From: an uncultured Collinsella sp.
GTDB lineage: Bacteria > Actinomycetota > Coriobacteriia > Coriobacteriales > Coriobacteriaceae
NCBI GenBank assembly: GCA_900547125.1
Contig: URFU01000108.1
Span: forward strand, 1-6,695
Direction of reading: 5' to 3'
Length of the DNA stretch: 6,695 nucleotides
Part shown: in pieces, positions 1 to 5,044 of the stretch
How the letters are laid out: every line of letters starts with the position of its first letter
Numbering within the stretch: position 1 is the stretch's first letter
Notes under the pieces: generated by a model
Told to the model about the DNA's origin: nothing
Databases searched by the model: none
The model's input: the letters and a program-made list of their open reading frames with translations, nothing else
Translations under genes and position numbers: made by a program

Positions 1-86
1 GTTCATTTGCCACGCCGTGGATGGTTCGCCTGCCTTTGGGCATAAGAAGCATCAGGAATATTGGCACATCAGCAAAGGAGAACATC

Positions 87-449
87 ATGGCGAAATTCTT
101 TAAGGACTCCGACGGCAAGCTCGTTGCCGCCCTTGGCGACGGCGTTGCAACCCCTGCCGGCTGCACGGAGCTGACGGCAAACACCGAGGATGCGGCGCAC
201 GAGAAGCATGTGCCTGTTGTCGAGATTGAGCGCGACGGCCACGTCATTCGCGCACGTGTGGGCTCGACGGAGCACCCCATGCTGCCCGAGCACTACATCG
301 AGTGGATCGCGCTTGAGGCCGAGGGCCGCCTGGAGGTCCATTACCTTGAGCCCGGCATGAAGCCCACGACGTTTTTCGCTGGCGGCTCCAAGACCGGTAC
401 CGTCTATGCCTACTGCAACCTGCATGGGCTGTGGTCCGCGACGTTCTAG
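87..449 (+). CDS. sor: Superoxide reductase (desulfoferrodoxin family) with degenerate N-terminal desulforedoxin domain
   Basis: A 120-residue protein that should reduce superoxide to hydrogen peroxide in the cytoplasm without making oxygen, an anaerobe's defence normally fed by rubredoxin. All ligands of the catalytic Fe(His)4(Cys) centre are visible: EKHVP (E39, catalytic K40, ligand H41), EHPMLPEH (H63 and H69) and CNLHGLW (C110, H113). The first ~36 residues align in outline with the desulforedoxin domain of desulfoferrodoxin (start MAKFFK, then a short loop before TELTANTEDAA), but the CxxC and CC iron ligands are gone except C26, so the rubredoxin-like centre I cannot form. This resembles the class III enzymes described from Treponema. 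The ATG at 87 is chosen over an in-frame ATG at 21 because AAAGGAG (74-80) sits 6 bases before it and homology begins there. It appears monocistronic, ending before the terminator at 496-527. I see no convincing promoter in 1-86. Function is confident; electron donor unknown. Confidence 0.95.
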   Translation: MAKFFKDSDGKLVAALGDGVATPAGCTELTANTEDAAHEKHVPVVEIERDGHVIRARVGSTEHPMLPEHYIEWIALEAEGRLEVHYLEPGMKPTTFFAGGSKTGTVYAYCNLHGLWSATF

Positions 450-495
450 GAGCGCGCCCCCGCTCGGGGTATCATAGCTAGCATATGCACATGCG

Positions 496-527
496 AGCGC
501 CGGCTGCATTATGCGGCCGGCGCTTTT
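496..527 (+). terminator. Rho-independent terminator after the superoxide reductase gene
   Basis: A perfect 9-bp GC-rich inverted repeat, AGCGCCGGC (496-504) with GCCGGCGCT (516-524), continues inward through one G-U and three Watson-Crick pairs to a TTA loop and ends in TTTT (524-527). It lies 47 bases after the SOR stop. The T tract is short, but the stem is strong. The remaining 39 bases to the next start contain only the ribosome binding site GGAAAGGG (552-559) and no promoter I can defend, so the following gene may be transcribed from upstream of this hairpin. Confidence 0.85.
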
Positions 528-566
528 ACTACGACAACGACGATTTACGACGGAAAGGGCTGGGCC

Positions 567-1127
567 ATGAAGCTCGCACTTGCACAGATCGATATGCGCC
601 TGGGTGACATCGAGGGCATTTGCGGCCGCATCGAGGACCAGGCTCGCTTGGCTCATGAGCGCGGCGCGCGCGTGCTGTGCGTTCCGGCTCCGCTCTTTAT
701 GGGCGCCATGCCGGGCAGCCTGGTGGGCGCTGCCGATTTTGAGCACGATATGCTGACGGGTCTGACGGGCGTTGCCGAGCGCATCCAAGAGCTCGATATG
801 ATCTGCATCGTGCCCGCTGCGGTTTCGTTTGAGGGCCAGCCCCTGCTTGACTACATGATGCTTAAGGATGGTCGCGTGGTGCCAGCGCGCGCAAGCATCG
901 CCCTGCAGCGCGGTGGGAACGGCGATGCCCGTTGGGCGCCGCCGGTCTTCGACGTGGACGGCGTGCGTATCGCCGTGATCTTCGACTTGGACCGCGAGCT
1001 CGAGATGCTGCCGACCGGCGTCGACCTCATCGCCTATTTTCAGTTCAACGCGTTTGATATGACCGACCGCGAGACCGCTGCAATTGCCGCCGTTCGCAGC
1101 GGTGCCTACCGCAAGATCGCCTCCTAG
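567..1127 (+). CDS. N-terminal fragment: nitrilase-fold glutaminase-like domain of the NadE homologue
   Basis: This 186-residue product ends at the amber codon. It opens with MKLALAQIDMRLGDIEG, the typical first strand and turn of NadE-type carbon-nitrogen hydrolase domains, and contains DGVRIAVIF, matching the strand that carries the nucleophile. The Glu-Lys-Cys triad is missing: the usual FPEL reads VPAP (A41 for Glu), the CED motif reads FDL (F139 for Cys), and the Lys region reads ARASIALQ with no lysine. It therefore should not hydrolyse glutamine. The fold is also incomplete, because the final strands (GGSFVLDDCGRVVAQ) lie beyond the stop, so the fragment alone would probably be unstable. 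It is best read as part of the longer interrupted gene at 567-2552. Confidence 0.6.
   Translation: MKLALAQIDMRLGDIEGICGRIEDQARLAHERGARVLCVPAPLFMGAMPGSLVGAADFEHDMLTGLTGVAERIQELDMICIVPAAVSFEGQPLLDYMMLKDGRVVPARASIALQRGGNGDARWAPPVFDVDGVRIAVIFDLDRELEMLPTGVDLIAYFQFNAFDMTDRETAAIAAVRSGAYRKIAS
1125..1127 (+). other. Premature in-frame TAG (amber) codon
   Basis: The codon follows Ile-Ala-Ser and precedes Ser-Ser-Val-Trp-Phe in the same frame. Coding potential and NadE homology continue on both sides with no frame change. One-base ancestors include CAG, GAG, AAG, TGG, TCG and TAC/TAT. No stem-loop typical of programmed readthrough was recognised just downstream. Confidence 0.9.
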
Positions 1128-1133
1128 AGCAGC

Positions 1134-2552
1134 GTGTGGTTTGCCTGCATGGCGCCTGGCGGTGCCTATGACGAGTCGGTGTATACCGGCGGTTCGTTTG
1201 TGCTCGACGACTGTGGTCGTGTGGTGGCCCAGGCGCCGTGTTTTGAGGAGAGCCTGCTGGTTCAGGAGATTCAGCGCGGCGTGATGCTCGATGCCCTGGA
1301 GGACCACGAGCTGCCCGAGTTTCGCTCCGAGGAATGGCTGTGGCAGGCGCTGGTGCTTGCCGTGCGCGACAATGCCCGCGCTCGCGGTGCGTCGCGTGCC
1401 GTGGTGGCGCTCGAGGGCGATCTGCCGTCGTCCCTGTTGGCGGCGCTCGCCGTCGACGCCTTGGGTCCGCGTAATGTGATTGGCCTGGTGCTGGGGCGCA
1501 ACCGCATCTTTACGCCGGCGCAGGAGGAGGCCGAGGCCGCCCGCTGTTCTGCTGTTCGCTCAATCGCTGAGCGCCTGCACATTCGCACCGTCGAGCGCGA
1601 TGCGCCGGATGCGGAGCGCGTGCTCGACCGCGACGTGTCGGCGGGCGATGCCGAGCGCCTGCGTTCGCGCGCGCTGGGCCTGATGCTCGAGGATACGGCG
1701 CTCGAGCTGGGCGCCATGGCGTTGAGCTCGCTTTCCAAGACTGAGTATGCACTGGCGGCGCCCGCGCTGTCCGGCGGCTACCAGGGCGACTTTGCGCCCT
1801 TTGGCGACGTGTATCTGTCGACGCTCGAGTTTGTGGCACGCGTGCGCAACCGCGCCTCGGCCGTGGTGCCCCAAGAGCTCGTGACGCTCAACGCGGTAGA
1901 GGATTGCATGGATCGCGTGTTGGCGCAGGCGCTCTCGACGCTCGACGGTCCGGTCGATATGCTCGACCGCGCGGCACAGCTGCTCGGCGGGCTTGAGCCG
2001 GGTGAGGTCGATGGTGCGCTTGAGTCGCACGTGGACCGCAATCGACCTTTCGACGACATCCCGATGGCCGCCGCCAAGCCCGAGGCCTGCTCGCTGCTGC
2101 TGATGCTCGTGCGCCAGGGTGAGGCTGCTCGTCGCATGTTACCGACGGTGCCGATCGTTTCGGCCCGTTCGTTTGTCGAGCGCGCCTGGCCGTACATGCT
2201 TGCGTGGTCCGATCTGGGGCTCAACGGTAAGGAGCGCATGACGGTTGATTCTCTGGCACGCGCCGAGGTGCGCCGTTTTGCCGATGACGATACGAGTGAC
2301 CGTATGCGCGGCGAGATGATGGGCTTATTGGGCGAGCTGTTGGGTATTTCACCCGAGCAGATGGAAGAGCTGCGCTCCGAGGACGGTCAGCGTCGTCTGC
2401 ACGAGGGCATGAAGCGGTTTGAGGGCGAGGTCCAGGACGCCATTGATAAGATGATGGGCGGTCAGGGCGGACCGCAGGGTGGGCCCCAGGGAGGTCCGAT
2501 GCCGCATCCGCCGATAGATCCGAGGCAGTTTCCGTTCTTCTCGCAGAATTAA
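1134..2552 (+). CDS. C-terminal fragment: degenerate PP-loop NAD synthetase-like domain with Met-rich helical and Gly-Pro-Gln tail
   Basis: A 472-residue open frame from a GTG seven bases after the amber codon. No good ribosome binding site precedes the GTG, so independent translation is doubtful. Residues 1-45 are the end of the glutaminase fold. Residues 85-120 align with the PP-loop region, but SGGxDSS reads EGDLPSS (94-100), removing the ATP-pyrophosphate-binding serine and aspartate. The TGNKSE region reads SSLSKTE (198-204), and the YGDMAGGFAPIKD-like stretch reads SGGYQGDFAPFGD (213-225). The usual family ending (KRxxxP...SRAF...WPY) is recognisable as RRMLPTVPIVSARSF through WPYML. 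After it come about 110 extra residues: charged, Met-rich helices (for example GEMMGLLGELLG, and MKRFEGEVQDAIDKMMGG) and a GGPQ-repeat tail ending FPFFSQN. No membrane segment is seen. Catalysis is not expected; a binding or scaffolding role is speculation. Confidence 0.6.
   Translation: MWFACMAPGGAYDESVYTGGSFVLDDCGRVVAQAPCFEESLLVQEIQRGVMLDALEDHELPEFRSEEWLWQALVLAVRDNARARGASRAVVALEGDLPSSLLAALAVDALGPRNVIGLVLGRNRIFTPAQEEAEAARCSAVRSIAERLHIRTVERDAPDAERVLDRDVSAGDAERLRSRALGLMLEDTALELGAMALSSLSKTEYALAAPALSGGYQGDFAPFGDVYLSTLEFVARVRNRASAVVPQELVTLNAVEDCMDRVLAQALSTLDGPVDMLDRAAQLLGGLEPGEVDGALESHVDRNRPFDDIPMAAAKPEACSLLLMLVRQGEAARRMLPTVPIVSARSFVERAWPYMLAWSDLGLNGKERMTVDSLARAEVRRFADDDTSDRMRGEMMGLLGELLGISPEQMEELRSEDGQRRLHEGMKRFEGEVQDAIDKMMGGQGGPQGGPQGGPMPHPPIDPRQFPFFSQN
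2457..2498 (+). repeat. Imperfect 12-bp tandem repeat encoding Gly-Gly-Pro-Gln
   Basis: After Met-Met the frame reads GGQ, GGPQ, GGPQ, GGP. Each 12-base unit follows GGN GGN CCN CAG, but the glycine and proline codons differ between units (GGC GGA CCG, GGT GGG CCC, GGA GGT CCG). The repeat is thus older than the last slippage event and is kept at the protein level. It forms a flexible tail on the NadE homologue. Confidence 0.75.
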
Positions 2553-2555
2553 GCT

Positions 2556-2580
2556 GGGGACGGGATTTGCTCCCAACCCC
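2556..2580 (+). other. G/C hairpin downstream of the NadE homologue, no T tract
   Basis: GGGG (2556-2559) can pair with CCCC (2577-2580) and GGGA (2562-2565) with TCCC (2571-2574), separated by a 2x2 internal loop and capped by TTTGC. It starts four bases after the stop codon, where a terminator would lie, but GATACTTC follows instead of a T run. It may be a weak terminator, a 3' stabilising hairpin or a dispersed intergenic repeat; the sequence alone does not decide. Confidence 0.4.
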
Positions 2581-2611
2581 GATACTTCAACTAAGCGTCT
2601 TGGTCCCGTTG

Positions 2612-2620
2612 TGTTATTCT
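2612..2620 (+). promoter_or_regulatory. Extended -10 promoter of the ruvCAB operon
   Basis: TG-T-TATTCT gives an extended -10 (TG at 2612-2613, hexamer 2615-2620) matching TATAAT at four of six positions. The -35 position at 17-bp spacing (2592-2597, TAAGCG) is poor, as is common for extended -10 promoters. Transcription would start near 2627, inside the LexA box, leaving a leader of about 63 bases before ruvC. Confidence 0.55.
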
Positions 2621-2621
2621 A

Positions 2622-2633
2622 GAACAGACGTTC
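2622..2633 (+). promoter_or_regulatory. LexA (SOS) box in the ruvCAB promoter
   Basis: GAAC-AGAC-GTTC has both perfect half-sites of the Gram-positive/actinobacterial LexA operator GAAC-N4-GTTC, and the spacer AGAC fits the consensus RNRY; only the outermost flanking bases deviate (A and G in place of C and C). It begins one base after the -10 hexamer and covers the expected start of transcription, an ideal position for repression released on RecA-stimulated LexA cleavage. ruv genes are known SOS regulon members in other bacteria, so context agrees. Confidence 0.8.
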
Positions 2634-2675
2634 GTGAATGATGCGCGGGGCCTTGCCTTGCGCTGTGCTTGTGAC

Positions 2676-2684
2676 GAGGGGAGG
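2676..2684 (+). promoter_or_regulatory. Strong ribosome binding site that fixes the TTG start of ruvC
   Basis: GAGGGGAGG ends five bases before TTG at 2690. An in-frame TGA at 2672-2674 rules out any earlier start, and the next candidate (TTG at 2699) would remove the strand leading into catalytic D7. The Shine-Dalgarno therefore decides for a rare TTG initiation codon. Confidence 0.8.
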
Positions 2685-2689
2685 TCGGC

Positions 2690-3211
2690 TTGGTTATCTT
2701 GGGTATCGACCCTGGTTTGGCCCATACGGGCTGGGGGATTATCGAGGAGCGGCGTGGCGAGGTCCGCTGCCGTGCCTACGGTTGTATCGAGACCAGCGCG
2801 GGCAGCCCGCTCGCGGTGCGCCTGTCGCATATCGCCCGCGACCTCAAGGGCGTCGTCGAGCGCTACCGCCCCGATACTGCCGCCATCGAGAGCATTTACT
2901 TTGGCGCCAACGTTCGCTCGGCCATCCCTACGGCGCATGCCCGCGGTGCTGCACTCGTGGCGCTTTCGGAATGCGCACTCGAGATTGGCGAGTATACGCC
3001 CATGCAGATTAAGCAGGCTGTTGTGGGTACCGGCGCCGCAGATAAACGGCAGGTTGCCTACATGGTGCGCACGCTCACGCAGCTTGATCACGACCCACAC
3101 CCAGACCATGCCGCCGATGCCCTGGCTTGCGCCATCTGTCACGTTAACCTAAGCCGTACCCGGGCACTTACCGGCGGCGAGTTCTATCAACAGAGAGGAA
3201 CCGGATACTGA
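2690..3211 (+). CDS. ruvC: Crossover junction endodeoxyribonuclease RuvC
   Basis: A 173-residue Holliday-junction resolvase, the family's usual length. As a dimer it nicks two opposing strands of four-way junctions, working with RuvAB in recombination repair. The RNase H-like fold begins with ILGIDPGLAHTGWG, giving metal ligand D7; E67 lies in AAIESIYFG; and the last motif HAADALACAICH supplies H140 and D143. His rather than Asp at the third position is also found in Thermus RuvC, so the active site is complete. The FGANVRSA segment (71-78) is the conserved DNA-contact region. Translation starts at TTG with the ribosome binding site at 2676-2684. The TGA stop overlaps the ruvA ATG by one base (TGATG), indicating coupled translation. 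It is first in a three-gene operon with an SOS-type promoter. The usual upstream partner yebC is not adjacent. Confidence 0.97.
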   Translation: MVILGIDPGLAHTGWGIIEERRGEVRCRAYGCIETSAGSPLAVRLSHIARDLKGVVERYRPDTAAIESIYFGANVRSAIPTAHARGAALVALSECALEIGEYTPMQIKQAVVGTGAADKRQVAYMVRTLTQLDHDPHPDHAADALACAICHVNLSRTRALTGGEFYQQRGTGY

Positions 3212-3831
3212 TGATCTCCCAGCTCCATGGAACGCTTGTCGAGGCCACGATGAGCTCGGCCGTCGTCGATGTATCGGGCGTGGGCTTTGAACTCGGTATT
3301 TCGGGCAGCACTGCCGCCACGCTGCCTACGCCCGGCGGCGAGGTTCGCCTCTATACCCGCATGCAGGTGCGCGAGGACGCCATGACGCTCTTTGGCTTTG
3401 CTTCCAAGGACGAGCGCACGATGTTCGATCGGCTCGTTTCTGTCTCGGGCGTCGGTCCGCGCCTGGCGCTTGCTGTGCTTTCCACCTATACCGTGGGACA
3501 GCTGTATTCCCTGGTGATGGCCGAGGACGACAAGGGCATGGCCAAGGTTCCCGGTGTGGGCAAAAAGACCGCCCAGCGCCTCATCTTGGAGCTCAAGAGT
3601 ACCTTTGCCAAGGACAAGGGCTTTGTTCCGGTCGACGTAATCCCCGGTCAGGCTGCGATGCCGGTCCCCGCCGCCGCTCCCTCGGCAATCGATGACGCCC
3701 GCGCGGCACTCCTTTCCATGGGCTTTAGCCCGCAGGAGACCGAGGTTGCCCTGAGCGGGTATGATGGGCAGGATATGCGTGTCGAGGACCTGCTCGGCGC
3801 GGCGCTTAAGCGACTCGGAATGGATGCGTGA
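3211..3831 (+). CDS. ruvA: Holliday junction branch migration complex subunit RuvA
   Basis: This 206-residue DNA-binding subunit forms tetramers on the four-way junction and loads the RuvB motor. Domain I (about 1-63) is an OB fold starting MISQLHGTLVE and carrying the acidic pin E55-D56 in VREDAMTLFGF, which helps separate strands at the crossover. Domain II (about 64-140) has two helix-hairpin-helix motifs, VSGVGPRLALAVL (77-) and VPGVGKKTAQRLILEL (113-), which bind the DNA backbone. A Pro/Ala-rich linker (about 140-158) leads to domain III (about 159-206, DDARAALLSMGFSPQE), the flexible RuvB-binding part. The start overlaps the ruvC stop, with AGAGGA (3193-3198) upstream. Its own TGA overlaps the ruvB ATG in an identical TGATG junction, which would keep the subunits' synthesis linked. 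Nothing abnormal is seen. Confidence 0.97.
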   Translation: MISQLHGTLVEATMSSAVVDVSGVGFELGISGSTAATLPTPGGEVRLYTRMQVREDAMTLFGFASKDERTMFDRLVSVSGVGPRLALAVLSTYTVGQLYSLVMAEDDKGMAKVPGVGKKTAQRLILELKSTFAKDKGFVPVDVIPGQAAMPVPAAAPSAIDDARAALLSMGFSPQETEVALSGYDGQDMRVEDLLGAALKRLGMDA

Positions 3832-4898
3832 TGTGGGAAGCCGATGACTCTCAGGACTTGTGGTCGACGCCCGGCAACTCGCCGGCGGCATCCATGGCGC
3901 ACGGTGAGCGTATGGTGGGCTCGGAACTGACACCCGAGGACCTCGATGTCGACCGTACCCTGCGTCCCCAGCGCTTGGACGACTACTGCGGTCAGGAGCA
4001 TATCAAGCAGAGCCTTCGCGTGCTGATCGAGGCGGCGCAGAGCCGTGGCGAGACGCTCGACCACGTGATTTTCTCGGGCCCTCCGGGCCTGGGCAAGACC
4101 ACGTTGGCCACGGTTATCGCCAACGAGCTGGGCGCTCAGATCAAGACGACGAGCGGCCCGGCTATTGCGCGTACCGGTGACCTGGCGGCCATCCTGACTA
4201 ACTTGCAGCCGGGTGACGTGCTGTTTATCGATGAGATCCACCGCCTTAACCGGTCGGTCGAGGAAGTCCTATATCCCGCTATGGAGGACTTTGCGCTCGA
4301 TATCGTGATCGGTAAAGGTCCGGCCGCACGTTCGATTCGCCTAGATATTCCCAAGTTTACGCTGGTGGCGGCAACGACCCGCTCGGGTATGCTGACCGGC
4401 CCGCTACGCGACCGCTTTGGCATTTCGTATCGCCTGGACTACTACACGGTCGAGGAGCTTGCCCAGATCGTGACGCGCTCGGCGACCATCCTGGGCGTGA
4501 CGATCGACCATCCGAGCGCGCTCGAGATCGGCTCGCGCTCGCGTGGCACGCCGCGCTTGGCCAACCGTCTGCTCAAGCGCGTGCGCGACTATGCGCAGGT
4601 GCGCGGCAACGGTCCTATTGAGCTTGATATTTGCCGTCAGGCGCTCGAGTTCTTCGAGATTGATGAGCTTGGCCTGGACTGGATGGACATTCGTATCTTG
4701 GAGACGCTTGCCAAGACGTTTTCCGGCCGTGCCGTGGGCCTGACGACCCTTGCCAGCGCGGTGGGCGAGGATCCGGGTACGCTCGAGGATGTCTATGAGC
4801 CCTATCTGTTGCAGTGCGGCTTGATGATTCGCACCCCCCAGGGCCGCCAGGCAACGCTTCGCACCTTTGAGCACTTGGGCATCGAGCCAGCCGTTTAG
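3831..4898 (+). CDS. ruvB: Holliday junction branch migration DNA helicase RuvB
   Basis: A 355-residue AAA+ ATPase that forms hexameric rings on two junction arms and pulls DNA through RuvA. Visible motifs are Walker A GPPGLGKT (83-90), Walker B LFIDEIH (131-137), sensor 1 VAATTRSG (179-186), the arginine-finger region GPLRDRFG (190-197), the sensor-2 helix RGTPRLANRLLKRVRDY, and a C-terminal winged helix ending QGRQATLRTFEHLGI. I prefer ATG 3831 because it recreates the TGATG coupling seen between ruvC and ruvA; GTG 3828 immediately before it is in frame and also possible. Compared with E. coli RuvB, the protein has roughly 20 extra N-terminal residues, and ATG 3912 (MVGSELTPEDLDVDRTLRP) is a shorter alternative closer to the family start. 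The upstream Shine-Dalgarno is weak (GGAA 3817-3820), consistent with coupling. It ends with TAG. No convincing terminator follows. Confidence 0.97.
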   Translation: MWEADDSQDLWSTPGNSPAASMAHGERMVGSELTPEDLDVDRTLRPQRLDDYCGQEHIKQSLRVLIEAAQSRGETLDHVIFSGPPGLGKTTLATVIANELGAQIKTTSGPAIARTGDLAAILTNLQPGDVLFIDEIHRLNRSVEEVLYPAMEDFALDIVIGKGPAARSIRLDIPKFTLVAATTRSGMLTGPLRDRFGISYRLDYYTVEELAQIVTRSATILGVTIDHPSALEIGSRSRGTPRLANRLLKRVRDYAQVRGNGPIELDICRQALEFFEIDELGLDWMDIRILETLAKTFSGRAVGLTTLASAVGEDPGTLEDVYEPYLLQCGLMIRTPQGRQATLRTFEHLGIEPAV

Positions 4899-4995
4899 GG
4901 GCGGGTTTGTTTTGGCTGGTCTGTAGGCTATCGCTGAGCATTGGATAAACATATCGCCATTCATCGGTTACGGGTGTTTTACTATTGCGCGCCCG

Positions 4996-5004
4996 TGCTA
5001 TGCT
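4996..5004 (+). promoter_or_regulatory. Extended -10 promoter of fhs
   Basis: TG-C-TATGCT (TG at 4996-4997, hexamer 4999-5004) is an extended -10 of the same type as the one before ruvC. The -35 region at about 4976-4981 is poor. Predicted transcription start is near 5010-5012, leaving a leader of only about 33-35 bases. The rest of 4899-5044 shows no gene and no recognisable riboswitch. Confidence 0.5.
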
Positions 5005-5009
5005 GAATT

Positions 5010-5040
5010 GGTCTTTTTCTCATCCGGTAACGAAAGGACC
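5010..5040 (+). promoter_or_regulatory. Possible hairpin sequestering the fhs ribosome binding site
   Basis: GGTCTTTT (5010-5017) can pair over eight positions, one of them G-U, with AAAGGACC (5033-5040), leaving a 15-base loop. The right arm contains the Shine-Dalgarno AAAGGA (5033-5038), six bases before ATG 5045, and the left arm would be the very 5' end of the transcript. The pairing is seen directly; a regulatory effect is inference. Confidence 0.4.
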
Positions 5041-5044
5041 GCCC

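Larger units (their letters stand above)
567..2552 (+). pseudogene. Glutamine-dependent NAD+ synthetase homologue, interrupted by an in-frame amber codon and with degenerate active sites
   Basis: One continuous frame of 661 codons shows the architecture of glutamine-dependent NadE (nitrilase-type glutaminase, then PP-loop ATP-pyrophosphatase), interrupted only by TAG at codon 187 (1125-1127). The two halves are in the same frame and homology resumes directly after the stop, so a base substitution (for example CAG to TAG), not an indel, is the simplest explanation. TAG also ends the SOR and ruvB genes here, so it is not globally reassigned. The start ATG has GGAAAGGG seven bases upstream. Independently of the stop, the catalytic residues expected in both domains are replaced, yet the frame is otherwise intact with codon use like the neighbours. 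That argues for a long-maintained non-catalytic paralogue that was recently broken, or for readthrough, or for a sequencing or assembly error. NAD synthesis by this product is unlikely in any case; its real role is unknown. Confidence 0.8.

Noticed and set aside
567..1127. Programmed recoding of the TAG (amber reassignment or pyrrolysine-type)
   Set aside because: TAG is used as a normal stop by two other genes here, and no downstream insertion-type stem-loop is evident; a point nonsense mutation is simpler.
69..1307. 412-residue open frame on the minus strand across SOR, the terminator and the NadE-like N-terminus
   Set aside because: It overlaps two recognisable sense genes and a terminator, has no recognisable domain, and its openness follows from sense codon bias. 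It was considered because it spans the amber codon, but it gives no better explanation of the region.
2634..3152. Plus-strand frames starting at 2634 and 2638, upstream of and overlapping ruvC
   Set aside because: They run out of frame through ruvC with Arg/Ala/Pro-rich shadow composition; the ribosome binding site at 2676-2684 serves ruvC instead.
4887..4919. CCAGCC...GGCTGG inverted repeat at the ruvB end as a terminator
   Set aside because: The stem is only 6 bp with a 21-base loop, begins inside the coding region, and TCTGTAGG follows rather than a T tract.
4899..5044. Tetrahydrofolate riboswitch upstream of fhs
   Set aside because: The likely transcribed leader is only about 35 bases, too short for the known THF aptamers, and no matching multi-helix fold was seen.
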